NCBI GenBank assembly: GCA_021810635.1
Contig: JAJZIH010000012.1
Coordinates: forward strand, 1-64,000
Direction of reading: 5' to 3'
Length of the DNA: 64,000 nt
Source of the DNA: Pseudomonadota bacterium
GTDB lineage: Bacteria > Pseudomonadota > Gammaproteobacteria > JAKAQQ01
Positions 33,729-41,157 of this stretch are shown here, one piece after another. A program made the translations under genes and the position numbers. How positions within the stretch are numbered: position 1 is the stretch's first letter; each line of letters begins with the position of its first letter. The notes under the pieces are model-generated. The model did no database searches, was not told where the DNA came from, and worked only from the letters and a program-made list of their open reading frames with translations.

Positions 33729-34654
33729 TCGCGGAGTCCACGCCCGGTCAGGTGCAAGAAACAGTCCTCCAGGTTGCTGGGCCGCTCGAGATATCGGCTG
33801 ATCCCGAGATGGTCGATCAATGCCGCGAGATATTCACGTTCGTTGGAATAGACCAGCGTGAGTGCCCCGATCTCCTCGATCCGGCAGCGGCCGGCATCCA
33901 GCAACTCGCGTCTTGCGACTGGTTCGCGGATCTCAAGCACGTAGCGGGGAAGGAACTGTTCGACCAGAGCACGGGGGGTGCCCTGCGCCTGGATCCGCCC
34001 ATGGTCCATGACGGCGACCCGGTCGCAGAGCCGTTCCGCCTCCTCCATATAGTGAGTGCTCAGAATGAGGGTCCGCCCGGCCGCCCGGAGTTCTTCCAGT
34101 CGGTTCCAGAGATGCTGGCGCGCATGGGGATCGAGTCCGGTGGTCGGCTCATCCAGAATGACGAGGTCAGGATCCTGGACGAGTGCACGTACCAGGGTCA
34201 GGCGGCGTTTGGTGCCTCCCGACAGTTCGCGGATGGGACTGTGGAGCCTTTCCTCCAGCTCCGCAAACTTGAGCAGCGCATGGATGCGTTCGTGCACGGC
34301 AGCCGGCTCGAGCCCGAAATAACGCGCATAAACCTCAAGATTCTCCTCGACCGTGAAATCGGGATCCAGGTTATCCGCCTGTGGCACCACGCCGACGCGG
34401 CGCCGGGCGATCCGCGCATTTTCAGGAACCGGAAGTCCCAGAACGCTGATCGAACCCGCCGATGGCCAAGTCAAACCCAGAAGCAGGCGGAGGGTGGTGG
34501 TCTTGCCGGCTCCGTTTGGCCCCAGCAGCCCGAAACACTCCCCGCGCGCCACTTCCAGATCGAGTCCGTCGACGGCGGTGCGATCGCGGTAGCGCTTGAC
34601 CAATCCCTGGATCCGGACGGCGGGGGCGGGATCTTCCGTCGGACGGGAACTCAG
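33725..34654 (-). CDS. ABC exporter ATPase (NodI-like), probable CTG start
   Basis: About 309 residues from the chosen start. Walker A is GPNGAGKTTT, the signature is LSGGTKRR, Walker B is LVILDEPTTGLDP, and the H-loop is STHYMEEAERLC. The coding similarity starts at VRIQGLVKRYRDRTAVDG. No ATG, GTG or TTG is well placed before it. A CTG at 34654 overlaps the THX stop codon as CTGA, exactly as ATGA overlaps couple other genes here, so I chose it. Longer in-frame extensions up to a GTG at 34837 would read through the THX gene and are unlikely. Confidence 0.85.
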   Translation of the reverse strand: MSSRPTEDPAPAVRIQGLVKRYRDRTAVDGLDLEVARGECFGLLGPNGAGKTTTLRLLLGLTWPSAGSISVLGLPVPENARIARRRVGVVPQADNLDPDFTVEENLEVYARYFGLEPAAVHERIHALLKFAELEERLHSPIRELSGGTKRRLTLVRALVQDPDLVILDEPTTGLDPHARQHLWNRLEELRAAGRTLILSTHYMEEAERLCDRVAVMDHGRIQAQGTPRALVEQFLPRYVLEIREPVARRELLDAGRCRIEEIGALTLVYSNEREYLAALIDHLGISRYLERPSNLEDCFLHLTGRGLRE

Positions 34655-34785
34655 CGAGTCGGCCCCTTGCGGCCACCACGCCTGACGGTGGTCCGGCCGG
34701 TCGCAGGCGGGTGGTGCGGGCGGGTCACCCCGTAGCTGCCGCGCCAGATTTTGCCCCGGAAACTTTTCTTGTCGCCCTTGCCCAT
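34651..34785 (-). CDS. 30S ribosomal protein THX-like (bTHX), 44 residues
   Basis: The short frame starts MGKGDKKSFRGKIWRGSYGV and ends RRGGRKGPTR. The opening G-K-G-D-(K/R)-K-x-x-R-G-K-I-x-x-G-S-Y-G is the hallmark of bacterial THX, a tiny very basic protein that sits at the top of the 30S head. GGGGAG lies 6 bp before ATG 34785. It is too short for most gene calls. Its stop overlaps the CTG start of the ABC ATPase, implying co-translation. The tail after residue 24 is longer than the classic 26-residue form but still basic. Confidence 0.85.
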   Translation of the reverse strand: MGKGDKKSFRGKIWRGSYGVTRPHHPPATGRTTVRRGGRKGPTR

Positions 34786-34806
34786 GCCAGCTCCCCGTAC
34801 CTCGAG

Positions 34807-35100
34807 TTACGGCCCATTGTATCGGAAAGCGGACCACACAGGCGGGGGATTCCGGGCTTCGCAGCGGCGGGTCTCGCTGGATTCGAATCCAGCGAGAATC
34901 CCGGCAATGGCCTGAACTCGGTCACACCAGGACTCCACTCGGGCGACTCTTCCGACTTGGATCTCGCCGATATTCCGAACAAGAACCTGGTTTTCGTCGG
35001 CGCTTTCACCGAACAGGACGACCGGCCGCTCGAACACGACCAACAGGGGCTCCCCCGGTCCGTCCAAGTGACCGGCCAATCCGAGCCCCCAGGAAACCAT
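34807..35100 (-). CDS. Hypothetical protein upstream of THX
   Basis: A 97-residue frame from ATG 35100. The central part has strand-like, protein-typical sequence (PLLVVFERPVVLFGESADEN, VLVRNIGEIQVGRV), but no family is recognised and no clear ribosome site precedes it. The C-terminal part spans the 26-bp palindrome at 34872-34897. It could be a real small gene in the THX operon or a non-coding leader. Confidence 0.35.
   Translation of the reverse strand: MVSWGLGLAGHLDGPGEPLLVVFERPVVLFGESADENQVLVRNIGEIQVGRVARVESWCDRVQAIAGILAGFESSETRRCEARNPPPVWSAFRYNGP
34872..34897. repeat. Perfect 26-bp palindrome
   Basis: TCTCGCTGGATTC is followed directly by its exact reverse complement with no spacer. 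It lies 87 bp upstream of the THX start on the minus strand. It may be a dimeric-protein operator or form a cruciform/hairpin; it has no T-run for termination. Confidence 0.7.
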
Positions 35101-35168
35101 CCGTCGTCGATAACGAAGAGCGGATCACGCCGGACGGGTCGGAACGCTCCCGGGAGCTTCGCGACCCG

Positions 35169-35825
35169 TCAGACAACCGGCCAGATGAGGAAGACCAGAC
35201 CGAGAAGCACAATGAATCCGCCACTCAGGACTTCCCCATAGCGTTCGAATGAGTGCGCCCCGATCTGGCGGAGGCTCCGGACCGAATACACGCACATGAC
35301 GATGTAGGTGGCAATGGTGCTCGCGGCAAAAACAACAGCCATGACTCCGAGCAGCCAGGGACCATACCGCCCGGCTGCAAAGAAGGCCGGGAGTCCCTCG
35401 ATCATGGGCGAAGAGCCAAGAACGAGGACCAGGGTCATCGTCCGCGAGCGCCTGCGGGGATGGAGTGCGGGGCCTTGCGGGACTCTGGACGGGTCATGCG
35501 GGTCATGGCTTCCGAGTTCACGCCAGGCCGAAAACAGCATCCAGCCTCCGAACAGGATGAGCCCAAAACTGGAAATGCGCGAGACGAGAGTCCCGTAACG
35601 CTGCGCGACCGCGACACCGACGATCCACATGACCAAACCGATGAGCAGGGTTGAAAGGACGTGCCCCGTTCCTGCGCCGAGGGCGACCCGCACGACTTTT
35701 CGGGATGGCCAGTGTTCCTGGCGGGCCAGCAACGCAATCGGACCCCAATGATCGGGCACGATGGTATGCAGGATCCCGACCAGGGCGACCGCCCCGATCA
35801 ACAGAATTGGCGGACTGATCGGCAT
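35169..35825 (-). CDS. NicO/UreH-like membrane protein with HX4DH motif
   Basis: 218 residues from ATG 35825 (GGGAGTG upstream), with six membrane helices. The first helix carries ILHTIVPDHWGPIALLA, an exact H-x4-D-H motif as in nickel/cobalt permeases of the NiCoT/NicO group. A cytoplasmic loop has a His/Pro/Arg cluster (GSHDPHDPSRVP...HPRRRSR). It is probably a divalent-metal permease or exporter. It stands alone, with no regulator adjacent. Confidence 0.7.
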   Translation of the reverse strand: MPISPPILLIGAVALVGILHTIVPDHWGPIALLARQEHWPSRKVVRVALGAGTGHVLSTLLIGLVMWIVGVAVAQRYGTLVSRISSFGLILFGGWMLFSAWRELGSHDPHDPSRVPQGPALHPRRRSRTMTLVLVLGSSPMIEGLPAFFAAGRYGPWLLGVMAVVFAASTIATYIVMCVYSVRSLRQIGAHSFERYGEVLSGGFIVLLGLVFLIWPVV

Positions 35826-35984
35826 GGAGCACTCCCGTCTGGCCCCCCCATGATCGCATGAACGGGCTGGGTGCCCCCGGATGCGGGGATATCCGCCCCG
35901 CCCCAACAAGGAAGCCAGGCGTTGTCGTCATCACCTGGAGGGTGTCAATCCAATCAGAAATATGTCCCCTTGGTGGGTGCAGGG

Positions 35985-36434
35985 TTATTGTTGCTGGGCC
36001 TGTGCGGCGGCGATCCTGGCCTTGCGACGCCAGGGGTGGGCTGGCGCGCGGGTCTGGCGGGCTGGTCTGGCCTTGGCCTGCTCGACGGCGTGGTGGACGC
36101 TTTTTTCGTCATCCAGGGGGATGGGAGATTCGCCCTCGGCCAGGAGGCGCCAAGGCAGGTTGCGGCCCTGGTGCAGGACGGTGACGGCGGCACGGTTCAG
36201 GCGATAGCTTTGGCCTTGGAGTTGATACTCGCGGTTTTTGAACTGGAAGGTCAGGTTCCTGGAGAGGGTGCGGGTCTGGTGCAGGCAGAGGATGAGGGCC
36301 AACTCCCAAGCGCTGTGCAACACGGGCCGATGGGCATCAACCGGGCTTGGTGGGGCGAGGGCGAAACGGGTGTTGAGGTCGGCCATGAACTCGGGCAGGA
36401 AGGCGTGGGCGGCGTCGATGTCCGAGATGCCGCG
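35985..36434 (-). pseudogene. Transposase C-terminal fragment (ISNCY-like)
   Basis: The homologous stretch reads GISDIDAAHAFLPEFMADLN, then LHSAWELALILCLHQTRTLSRNLTFQFKNREYQL, and ends near a Gln-rich stop. This resembles the C-terminal part of ISNCY/IS1202-like DDE transposases. The rest of the protein is absent: the fragment begins exactly where an isolated CRISPR repeat ends. The bases after the stop (GGGGACATATTTCTGATTGG on the minus strand) may be the element end. Confidence 0.6.
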
Positions 36435-36463
36435 GTGTTTCCCACGCGCGTGGGGATGAACCG
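36435..36463 (+). CRISPR. Solitary type I-E-like CRISPR repeat
   Basis: A 29-bp unit starting GTGTTTCCCACGCGCG and ending GGGGATGAACCG matches, to my recollection, the widespread type I-E repeat with one change in the first C run. It contains the dyad CCCACGCGCGTGGG. No second copy lies 32 bases on either side and no cas genes are in the window, so it is a single surviving repeat, not an array. It abuts the transposase fragment, suggesting an insertion into a former array followed by deletion. Confidence 0.6.
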
Positions 36464-36605
36464 AAACCCGACCAATGATGCATGTTGTCCTCCGGACGGA
36501 CGAATCCTGAGGCAGCAATCACCTGCGTAGCAGATACGAATCGCGGGGGACGACATGGAGCCGTGGTTGGCGTTCATTCCCAGACCCGGACCCCCCGGAT
36601 ACCGG

Positions 36606-37364
36606 TTACTGACATTTCGAGTCACCACAGTTCAGACACGTCATGCAGCCATCCATCATGACGACCGCTGCGGTCTTGCATTTGGCGCAAAGTTGGGCCC
36701 CCAATGGGAAGCTGGAATGGGCAAAAGCATCCTGTTGCTGTCGGGCGGCCTCGAACTCCGCACGTTTCTCCGCAATCAACTTGAGTTGGGCTTCATCCGG
36801 CTCTTCTTTCCGCATGAGGCCGATGCTTACCAGGTGTTTCTCGATGACGTCGCCGATTTCCGCGATCAGCGAAGGCATGAACCGTCCGCCCGGCTTCCAG
36901 TAACCTCCGCGGGGATCAAAAACGGCGTTGAGTTCCTCCACCAGAAAGGTCACATCACCACCCTTTCGGAATACGGCACTGATGATCCGCGTCAGAGCGA
37001 CAATCCACTGAAAATGATCGAGATTCTTGGAATTGATGAAGATCTCGAACGGCCGACGTTGCTCATGGGGAGTCCCTTCGTTGAGCACGATGTCGTTGAT
37101 GGTGATGTACATGGCATGGTCGGAGACCGGAGTTTTGACCTTGTAGGTCGAGCCCAGCAGAAGGTCCGGCCGTTCGAGCTTTTCATGCATCCGGATAACT
37201 TCACCCTTGGGACGCCGCTCGACCCCAGGGGTCTCCCCGGTTCGGGTCGACGGACTGGCCGGTGAGGACGGAACGTCCGTTTTCCGGTCCGACGGGACTT
37301 CAAGTGCCTCTGTCGGCTTCTGCACTGCATATTGGGTGATTTTCTTTTCAATCTTGATCGTCAT
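36606..37364 (-). CDS. nrdJb: Class II ribonucleotide reductase small component NrdJb
   Basis: 252 residues. The N-terminal third is charged and low-complexity. The middle (YKVKTPVSDHAMYITINDIV, FEIFINSKNLDHFQW, GYWKPGGRFMPSLIAEIG) is the TSCPD-type domain. The end carries CAKC and CMTCLNCGDSKC. In Pseudomonas the adenosylcobalamin-dependent reductase is split into NrdJa and NrdJb, with NrdJb holding the terminal redox Cys pair that reloads the active site. It is encoded 32 bp after nrdJa on the same strand, matching that arrangement. Confidence 0.85.
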   Translation of the reverse strand: MTIKIEKKITQYAVQKPTEALEVPSDRKTDVPSSPASPSTRTGETPGVERRPKGEVIRMHEKLERPDLLLGSTYKVKTPVSDHAMYITINDIVLNEGTPHEQRRPFEIFINSKNLDHFQWIVALTRIISAVFRKGGDVTFLVEELNAVFDPRGGYWKPGGRFMPSLIAEIGDVIEKHLVSIGLMRKEEPDEAQLKLIAEKRAEFEAARQQQDAFAHSSFPLGAQLCAKCKTAAVVMMDGCMTCLNCGDSKCQ

Positions 37365-37396
37365 GAGGATCTAGCCATCAGAACGTGTGTGGAGAT

Positions 37397-40300
37397 TCAG
37401 AAACGCCCGTAGTAACCTTCCTTAAGCGCATCATAGAGATTGGCTGCCGTGTGGATCTCGCCGTCGTATTCGATTTCCTCATCGCCGCGGGCCTCGATCA
37501 CGGTGCCGTCCTCAAGCGTAAAACGGTATTGTGTGTTCCTGAGATCCTGTTCCTTGACCAGAACACCCTGGAACGCCGCGGGGTTGAACCGGAATGTCGT
37601 ACAGCCCTTGAGTCCCTGCTCGTAGGCGTAAAGATAAATGTCCTTGAACTGGTCATAGGGGTAGTTGGTTGGTACATTGGCGGTCTTGGAGATCGAGGAG
37701 TCGATCCATTTCTGGGCGGCAGCCTGGATGTCCACGTGTTCCCGCGGGGTCACCTGCTCGGCGGTCGAAAAATATTCGGGTAGACGGTTCTCCGGCCGCT
37801 CCGCCGCCGGTGCCGCTTTCGGATTGACGAGCGTCCGATAGGCCAGAAGCTCGAAGGAATATACGTCGATTTTTTCCTTGCTTTTTTTCCCTTCCCGAAT
37901 CACATTGCGGAAGTAATAGTGGGCAAAGGAAGGCTCAATGCCATTCGACGCGTTATTGGCCAAGGCGAGCGAGATCGTCCCCGTGGGAGCGATCGAGGTG
38001 TGATGAGTGAACCGGGCACCGGTTTTGGAGAGAGCTGCAACCAGTTCGGGCGCGACTTCGGCGACCCGTTGCATGTAGCGGCTGTAGCGGGCATGAAGTT
38101 CCCGCCCCGTGATCCGGTCGCCCACTTTCCACCCATCACCGACCATTTCGGGTCGCTTGCGCAACAGGTCCTCGGTCACAGAGAACTCCTCCAGCATGAT
38201 GGGTGCCGGCCCCTTTTCCTGCGCCAGTTCCAGTGCCTCTTCCCAGCCAGCAATGGCCATCTCGCGAGACACGTCTTCGGTAAACCGGACTGACTCGGGC
38301 GATCCATAGCGAAGCCCCAGCAGGGTGAGCGCCGAACCCAGTCCGAGGTAGCCCATGCCGTGACGGCGCTTGCGCTGGATTTCCGCCCGCTGGGGCCCGA
38401 GCGGCAAGCCGTTGATCTCGACCACATCATCCAGCATCCGAGTGAATACCTTCACGACCTCGCGGTACTCCGCCCAGTCGAACCGGGCTTCCGGAGTGAA
38501 CGGGTCGCGGACGAAGCGGGTCAGGTTGACCGAACCCAGCAGGCAGGAACCGTAGGGGGGGAGGGGTTGCTCGCCGCACGGATTGGTGGCGCGGATGTTC
38601 TCGCACCACCAGTCGTTGTTCATTTCGTTGACTTTATCGATCAGAACAAAACCCGGTTCGGCAAAATCATAGGTCGAGGCCATGATGAGGTCCCACAGGC
38701 GTCGCGCACGAATCCGCTTGTAGATCTTGCACGCCACCAAGCCAGCACCGTTCCGGACATAGCCCTCCAGTTGCGGCCATTCTTTCCAGACCACCTGATC
38801 CGGGTTGTTGAGATCAACGCTTCCGGACTTCACTTCCTTCTCGTCGAATGGGAATACGAGCGGCCATTCGGCATCCCCCCTGACGGCTTCCATAAAGTCC
38901 CGGGTGATGAGAAGGGACAGGTTGAACTGTCTCAGGCGTCCGTCCTCGCGTTTTGCGCGGATGAACTCAAGGACGTCGGGGTGGCTGACATCAAAGGTGG
39001 CCATCTGCGCGCCGCGGCGTCCTCCCGCCGAGGAAATCGTGAAACACATGCGATCATAGATATCCATGAAGGACAAGGGACCGGAGGTATAGGACCCGGC
39101 ACCCGAGACGTAGGCTCCCCGGGGTCGGAGGGTCGAAAACTCATAACCGATCCCGCAGTTGTGAATCACCACCAGACCACCCCGTCCGGCCAGATAGTTG
39201 TTATGGTCGGCGACGTGGAAATCATAGAAGGATTCGGGCAAGGGCAAGTCGCGGCGGAGGGTTTCAACCGGGACCAGGGTGCGGGCCAGGTCAACCCACT
39301 CTGCGAGATCGGGGAACCGGACCGCCCAGCGATCGAGCTCCGCGCGGGTGGCCGTCCAATCCGTTTCCTTCTCGAGACCGAGACCGGCCGCTACGCACTC
39401 GGCCGGCGACAGTCGGCTGGCATGGGTCTCGAGCCGTTCGCGCAGGGGCCTCGGCAAACAGTAGCGCTGATCCGCTCTTCCACCCCGTCCGGACTCTGCC
39501 AGAACCCGGAATCGCTCGCGGATGGGGGCCTGTGCGGAGTACCCCAGCACCGCGGCAAGGAACGCGGCATGTTCGATCTCGAATCGCACCCGTTCCGCTT
39601 CGCCTTCCGGCCGGATCGCACCCGGAACACCGAACCAACCCACCAGTGCCTGGAGTTCCCGGGCCAGCGGGTCCGGCAAACGCAGCACAAGCCGGCCCTG
39701 GCCTGGGTTCCAGCCTCCCATCGCATCGCTGAGTCCGGCGAGGAAAGGCAGGAAATACCGCTCCGGCTCCAAGCGAACCCCTTGTGGCACTGCGGTGGCC
39801 GGATCTTGCGACACTGCCGGCTCCTCTCTGACCTTTTGTTCAAACCCGGTCTCGTTCCAGGCCGGACCCGAGGCCGTTGCAACTCCGGCCAAAACGGGTC
39901 CCCCGCCCCATCCGAAACCCATCCGGTGCATCCAGCCGGTGCGCGTTGCGGGCGCCCACCAGTCCGGCCAGAGGAATCGGGCCCACGAGCGAACCCTTCC
40001 CATCCCCCGTTGTCCGAGCAAGGTTTTGGCCAGATGGGTACCGGCCAGTCGGGCCATGCGTGCGCCTGCCGCATCCGCCGTCCAGTCCAGCCGGTGCTGG
40101 ACCAAGGCATCCCCCAGGCGAACCTCGTCCGCCCGCACGTACTGGAGCCGTTCCTCGCGGTGAACCAGCACCGGATGCTTGATTGAGGTCTGAAGGCAGA
40201 CACCACCTGCCCCGATCTCGAGATTCTCGGTGCGCGGGACCCGCACCCTGAGGTGGGCCAGAATCGGACGCATTTCGAAACGGCCGGCCATTCGGTCGTA

Positions 40301-40795
40301 GCTCAGGATCCGGGCATGCCGCTCCTCGACCGCCCGCTCGGCTGTCACCAGACCCCGTTCCGTCCTGACCCATGTCCCGGGGGCCACGCAGCCAGCCTTG
40401 AGGGTCAATCCGGCCTCATGAACCTTGGACAGGATGTCATCCATGGAGTCTCGGATGGTTCCCGAAACCGTGCAGTTGATCGTCGAAGTCGCAGGTTTAT
40501 GCTCTCTCGCGCCGGCATTCGAGACGATGCGCCCCGCGGGAATGGCACCACGACGCAAGGCCCAGAGGAAGCGTTCGTGCCAGTGCTCCTGTTCATCCGG
40601 TTTCTCGACCGAGGAGAGGGCCCGGGCCATGCGCTGGTAGGTATCATCCATGGTGGCGTCCAGAATGGCACCCGTCTTGGTCTTGAGCCGGTATTTCTTG
40701 TCCCAGATATCCAAGGAGGCTTCCTGCTCGGGGACCGTCTCGGAGCCGGGTGTGATCGGGCATGGGTGGGGTTGGGGGTTCACTTTAGAGTTCAT
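37397..40795 (-). CDS. nrdJ: Adenosylcobalamin ribonucleotide reductase NrdJa with intein
   Basis: About 1132 residues, of which 411 are an intein. The host protein carries STINCTVSGTIRDSMDDIL, NPCGEQPLPPYGSCLLGSVN (active-site Cys and Glu region), HHTSIAPTGTISLALANNASNGIEPSF, and CTTFRFNP near the end. It reduces ribonucleotides with a B12-derived radical and needs no oxygen or second subunit. ATG 40795 is chosen because the tandem repeats and NrdR-like sites lie just upstream; an upstream GTG 40861 would lie within a NrdR box. The intein interrupts the substrate-loop site LTLKAG/CGIGYEFS. Downstream nrdJb completes the enzyme. Confidence 0.9.
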   Translation of the reverse strand: MNSKVNPQPHPCPITPGSETVPEQEASLDIWDKKYRLKTKTGAILDATMDDTYQRMARALSSVEKPDEQEHWHERFLWALRRGAIPAGRIVSNAGAREHKPATSTINCTVSGTIRDSMDDILSKVHEAGLTLKAGCVAPGTWVRTERGLVTAERAVEERHARILSYDRMAGRFEMRPILAHLRVRVPRTENLEIGAGGVCLQTSIKHPVLVHREERLQYVRADEVRLGDALVQHRLDWTADAAGARMARLAGTHLAKTLLGQRGMGRVRSWARFLWPDWWAPATRTGWMHRMGFGWGGGPVLAGVATASGPAWNETGFEQKVREEPAVSQDPATAVPQGVRLEPERYFLPFLAGLSDAMGGWNPGQGRLVLRLPDPLARELQALVGWFGVPGAIRPEGEAERVRFEIEHAAFLAAVLGYSAQAPIRERFRVLAESGRGGRADQRYCLPRPLRERLETHASRLSPAECVAAGLGLEKETDWTATRAELDRWAVRFPDLAEWVDLARTLVPVETLRRDLPLPESFYDFHVADHNNYLAGRGGLVVIHNCGIGYEFSTLRPRGAYVSGAGSYTSGPLSFMDIYDRMCFTISSAGGRRGAQMATFDVSHPDVLEFIRAKREDGRLRQFNLSLLITRDFMEAVRGDAEWPLVFPFDEKEVKSGSVDLNNPDQVVWKEWPQLEGYVRNGAGLVACKIYKRIRARRLWDLIMASTYDFAEPGFVLIDKVNEMNNDWWCENIRATNPCGEQPLPPYGSCLLGSVNLTRFVRDPFTPEARFDWAEYREVVKVFTRMLDDVVEINGLPLGPQRAEIQRKRRHGMGYLGLGSALTLLGLRYGSPESVRFTEDVSREMAIAGWEEALELAQEKGPAPIMLEEFSVTEDLLRKRPEMVGDGWKVGDRITGRELHARYSRYMQRVAEVAPELVAALSKTGARFTHHTSIAPTGTISLALANNASNGIEPSFAHYYFRNVIREGKKSKEKIDVYSFELLAYRTLVNPKAAPAAERPENRLPEYFSTAEQVTPREHVDIQAAAQKWIDSSISKTANVPTNYPYDQFKDIYLYAYEQGLKGCTTFRFNPAAFQGVLVKEQDLRNTQYRFTLEDGTVIEARGDEEIEYDGEIHTAANLYDALKEGYYGRF
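39158..40390 (-). other. Intein in NrdJa (411 residues)
   Basis: It begins at Cys (CVAPGTWVRTERGL, block A) and ends ...HVADHNNYLAGRGGLVVIHN directly before Cys+1. That supplies Cys1, terminal His-Asn and the +1 Cys needed for splicing. Block B is SIKHPVLV. A central LAGLSDAMGG resembles LAGLIDADG but lacks the last catalytic Asp, and no clear second copy is seen, so the homing endonuclease domain is probably degenerate. Codon positions were checked at both junctions: TGC at 40388-40390 and AAC at 39158-39160. Confidence 0.9.
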
Positions 40796-40802
40796 TTTAG
40801 GT

Positions 40803-40841
40803 GGCGAGTCGGAGTGGCGAATCGGAGTGGCGAATCGGAGT
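40803..40841. repeat. 13-bp tandem repeat, three copies
   Basis: GGCGAGTCGGAGT is followed by two copies of GGCGAATCGGAGT without spacer. It lies in the nrdJ 5' untranslated region between the NrdR-like sites and the start codon. Confidence 0.85.
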
Positions 40842-40857
40842 TGGATACCACACCATA

Positions 40858-40905
40858 CCACAAGATTTAGTGGTCATCCGCTTCCCGGACCACAACCGCT
40901 TGTGT
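40858..40905. promoter_or_regulatory. Two NrdR-like boxes, 32 bp centre to centre
   Basis: Box 1 is CCACAAGATTTAGTGG (40858-40873); its minus-strand reading differs from the NrdR consensus core CACTATATCTTGTGT at two positions. Box 2 is CCACAACCGCTTGTGT (40890-40905), with matching arms but a GC-rich centre. A spacing of about three helical turns is typical for NrdR box pairs, which repress ribonucleotide reductase genes when dATP is high. They lie in the divergent region between nrdJ and degQ. Confidence 0.65.
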
Positions 40906-40992
40906 CTGTTGAACTTCAGCGAATTTTCAGGATTTTACGTTTCCCGGTGCCCGGCCGGGAACTTCGGCCGGGGTGCCGGGTCTATTGGGTGA

Positions 40993-41040
40993 CTGACAGG
41001 GCAAACCCAAACCGCTACAATAAAGATTGCCTTGTAGCGG
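40993..41040 (+). promoter_or_regulatory. degQ promoter with overlapping inverted repeat
   Basis: CTGACA (40993-40998), a 17-bp spacer and TACAAT (41016-41021) form a good sigma70 promoter. The -10 lies in the left arm of a perfect 9-bp inverted repeat, CCGCTACAA-N11-TTGTAGCGG (41012-41040). The repeat could be an operator or form a stem-loop at the 5' end of the message. Confidence 0.6.
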
Positions 41041-41157
41041 CGGTCTTTATGGTGATTGCCCGCCCTTGCCAAGCCAAACAACCGTCACATCAGAGGGTGC
41101 CCCGGTCCTTATTGGGCGAGGCGCCTTCAGGAAACTGAGTCACGAGGAATCGATCCG

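Noticed and set aside
34872-34897. TTCGAA inside a stem looked like a tRNA T-arm
   Set aside because: The loop length and closing pair do not fit a T-arm, and no acceptor, D or anticodon stems can be built around it; it is a simple perfect palindrome.
34711-35241. Long plus-strand open frame opposite the THX region
   Set aside because: Its composition follows the opposite-strand coding pattern and it runs antisense across THX and the permease end; no domain is recognisable.
36435-36495. CRISPR array
   Set aside because: Only one repeat is present; no second copy follows after a spacer-length gap and no cas genes are in the window.
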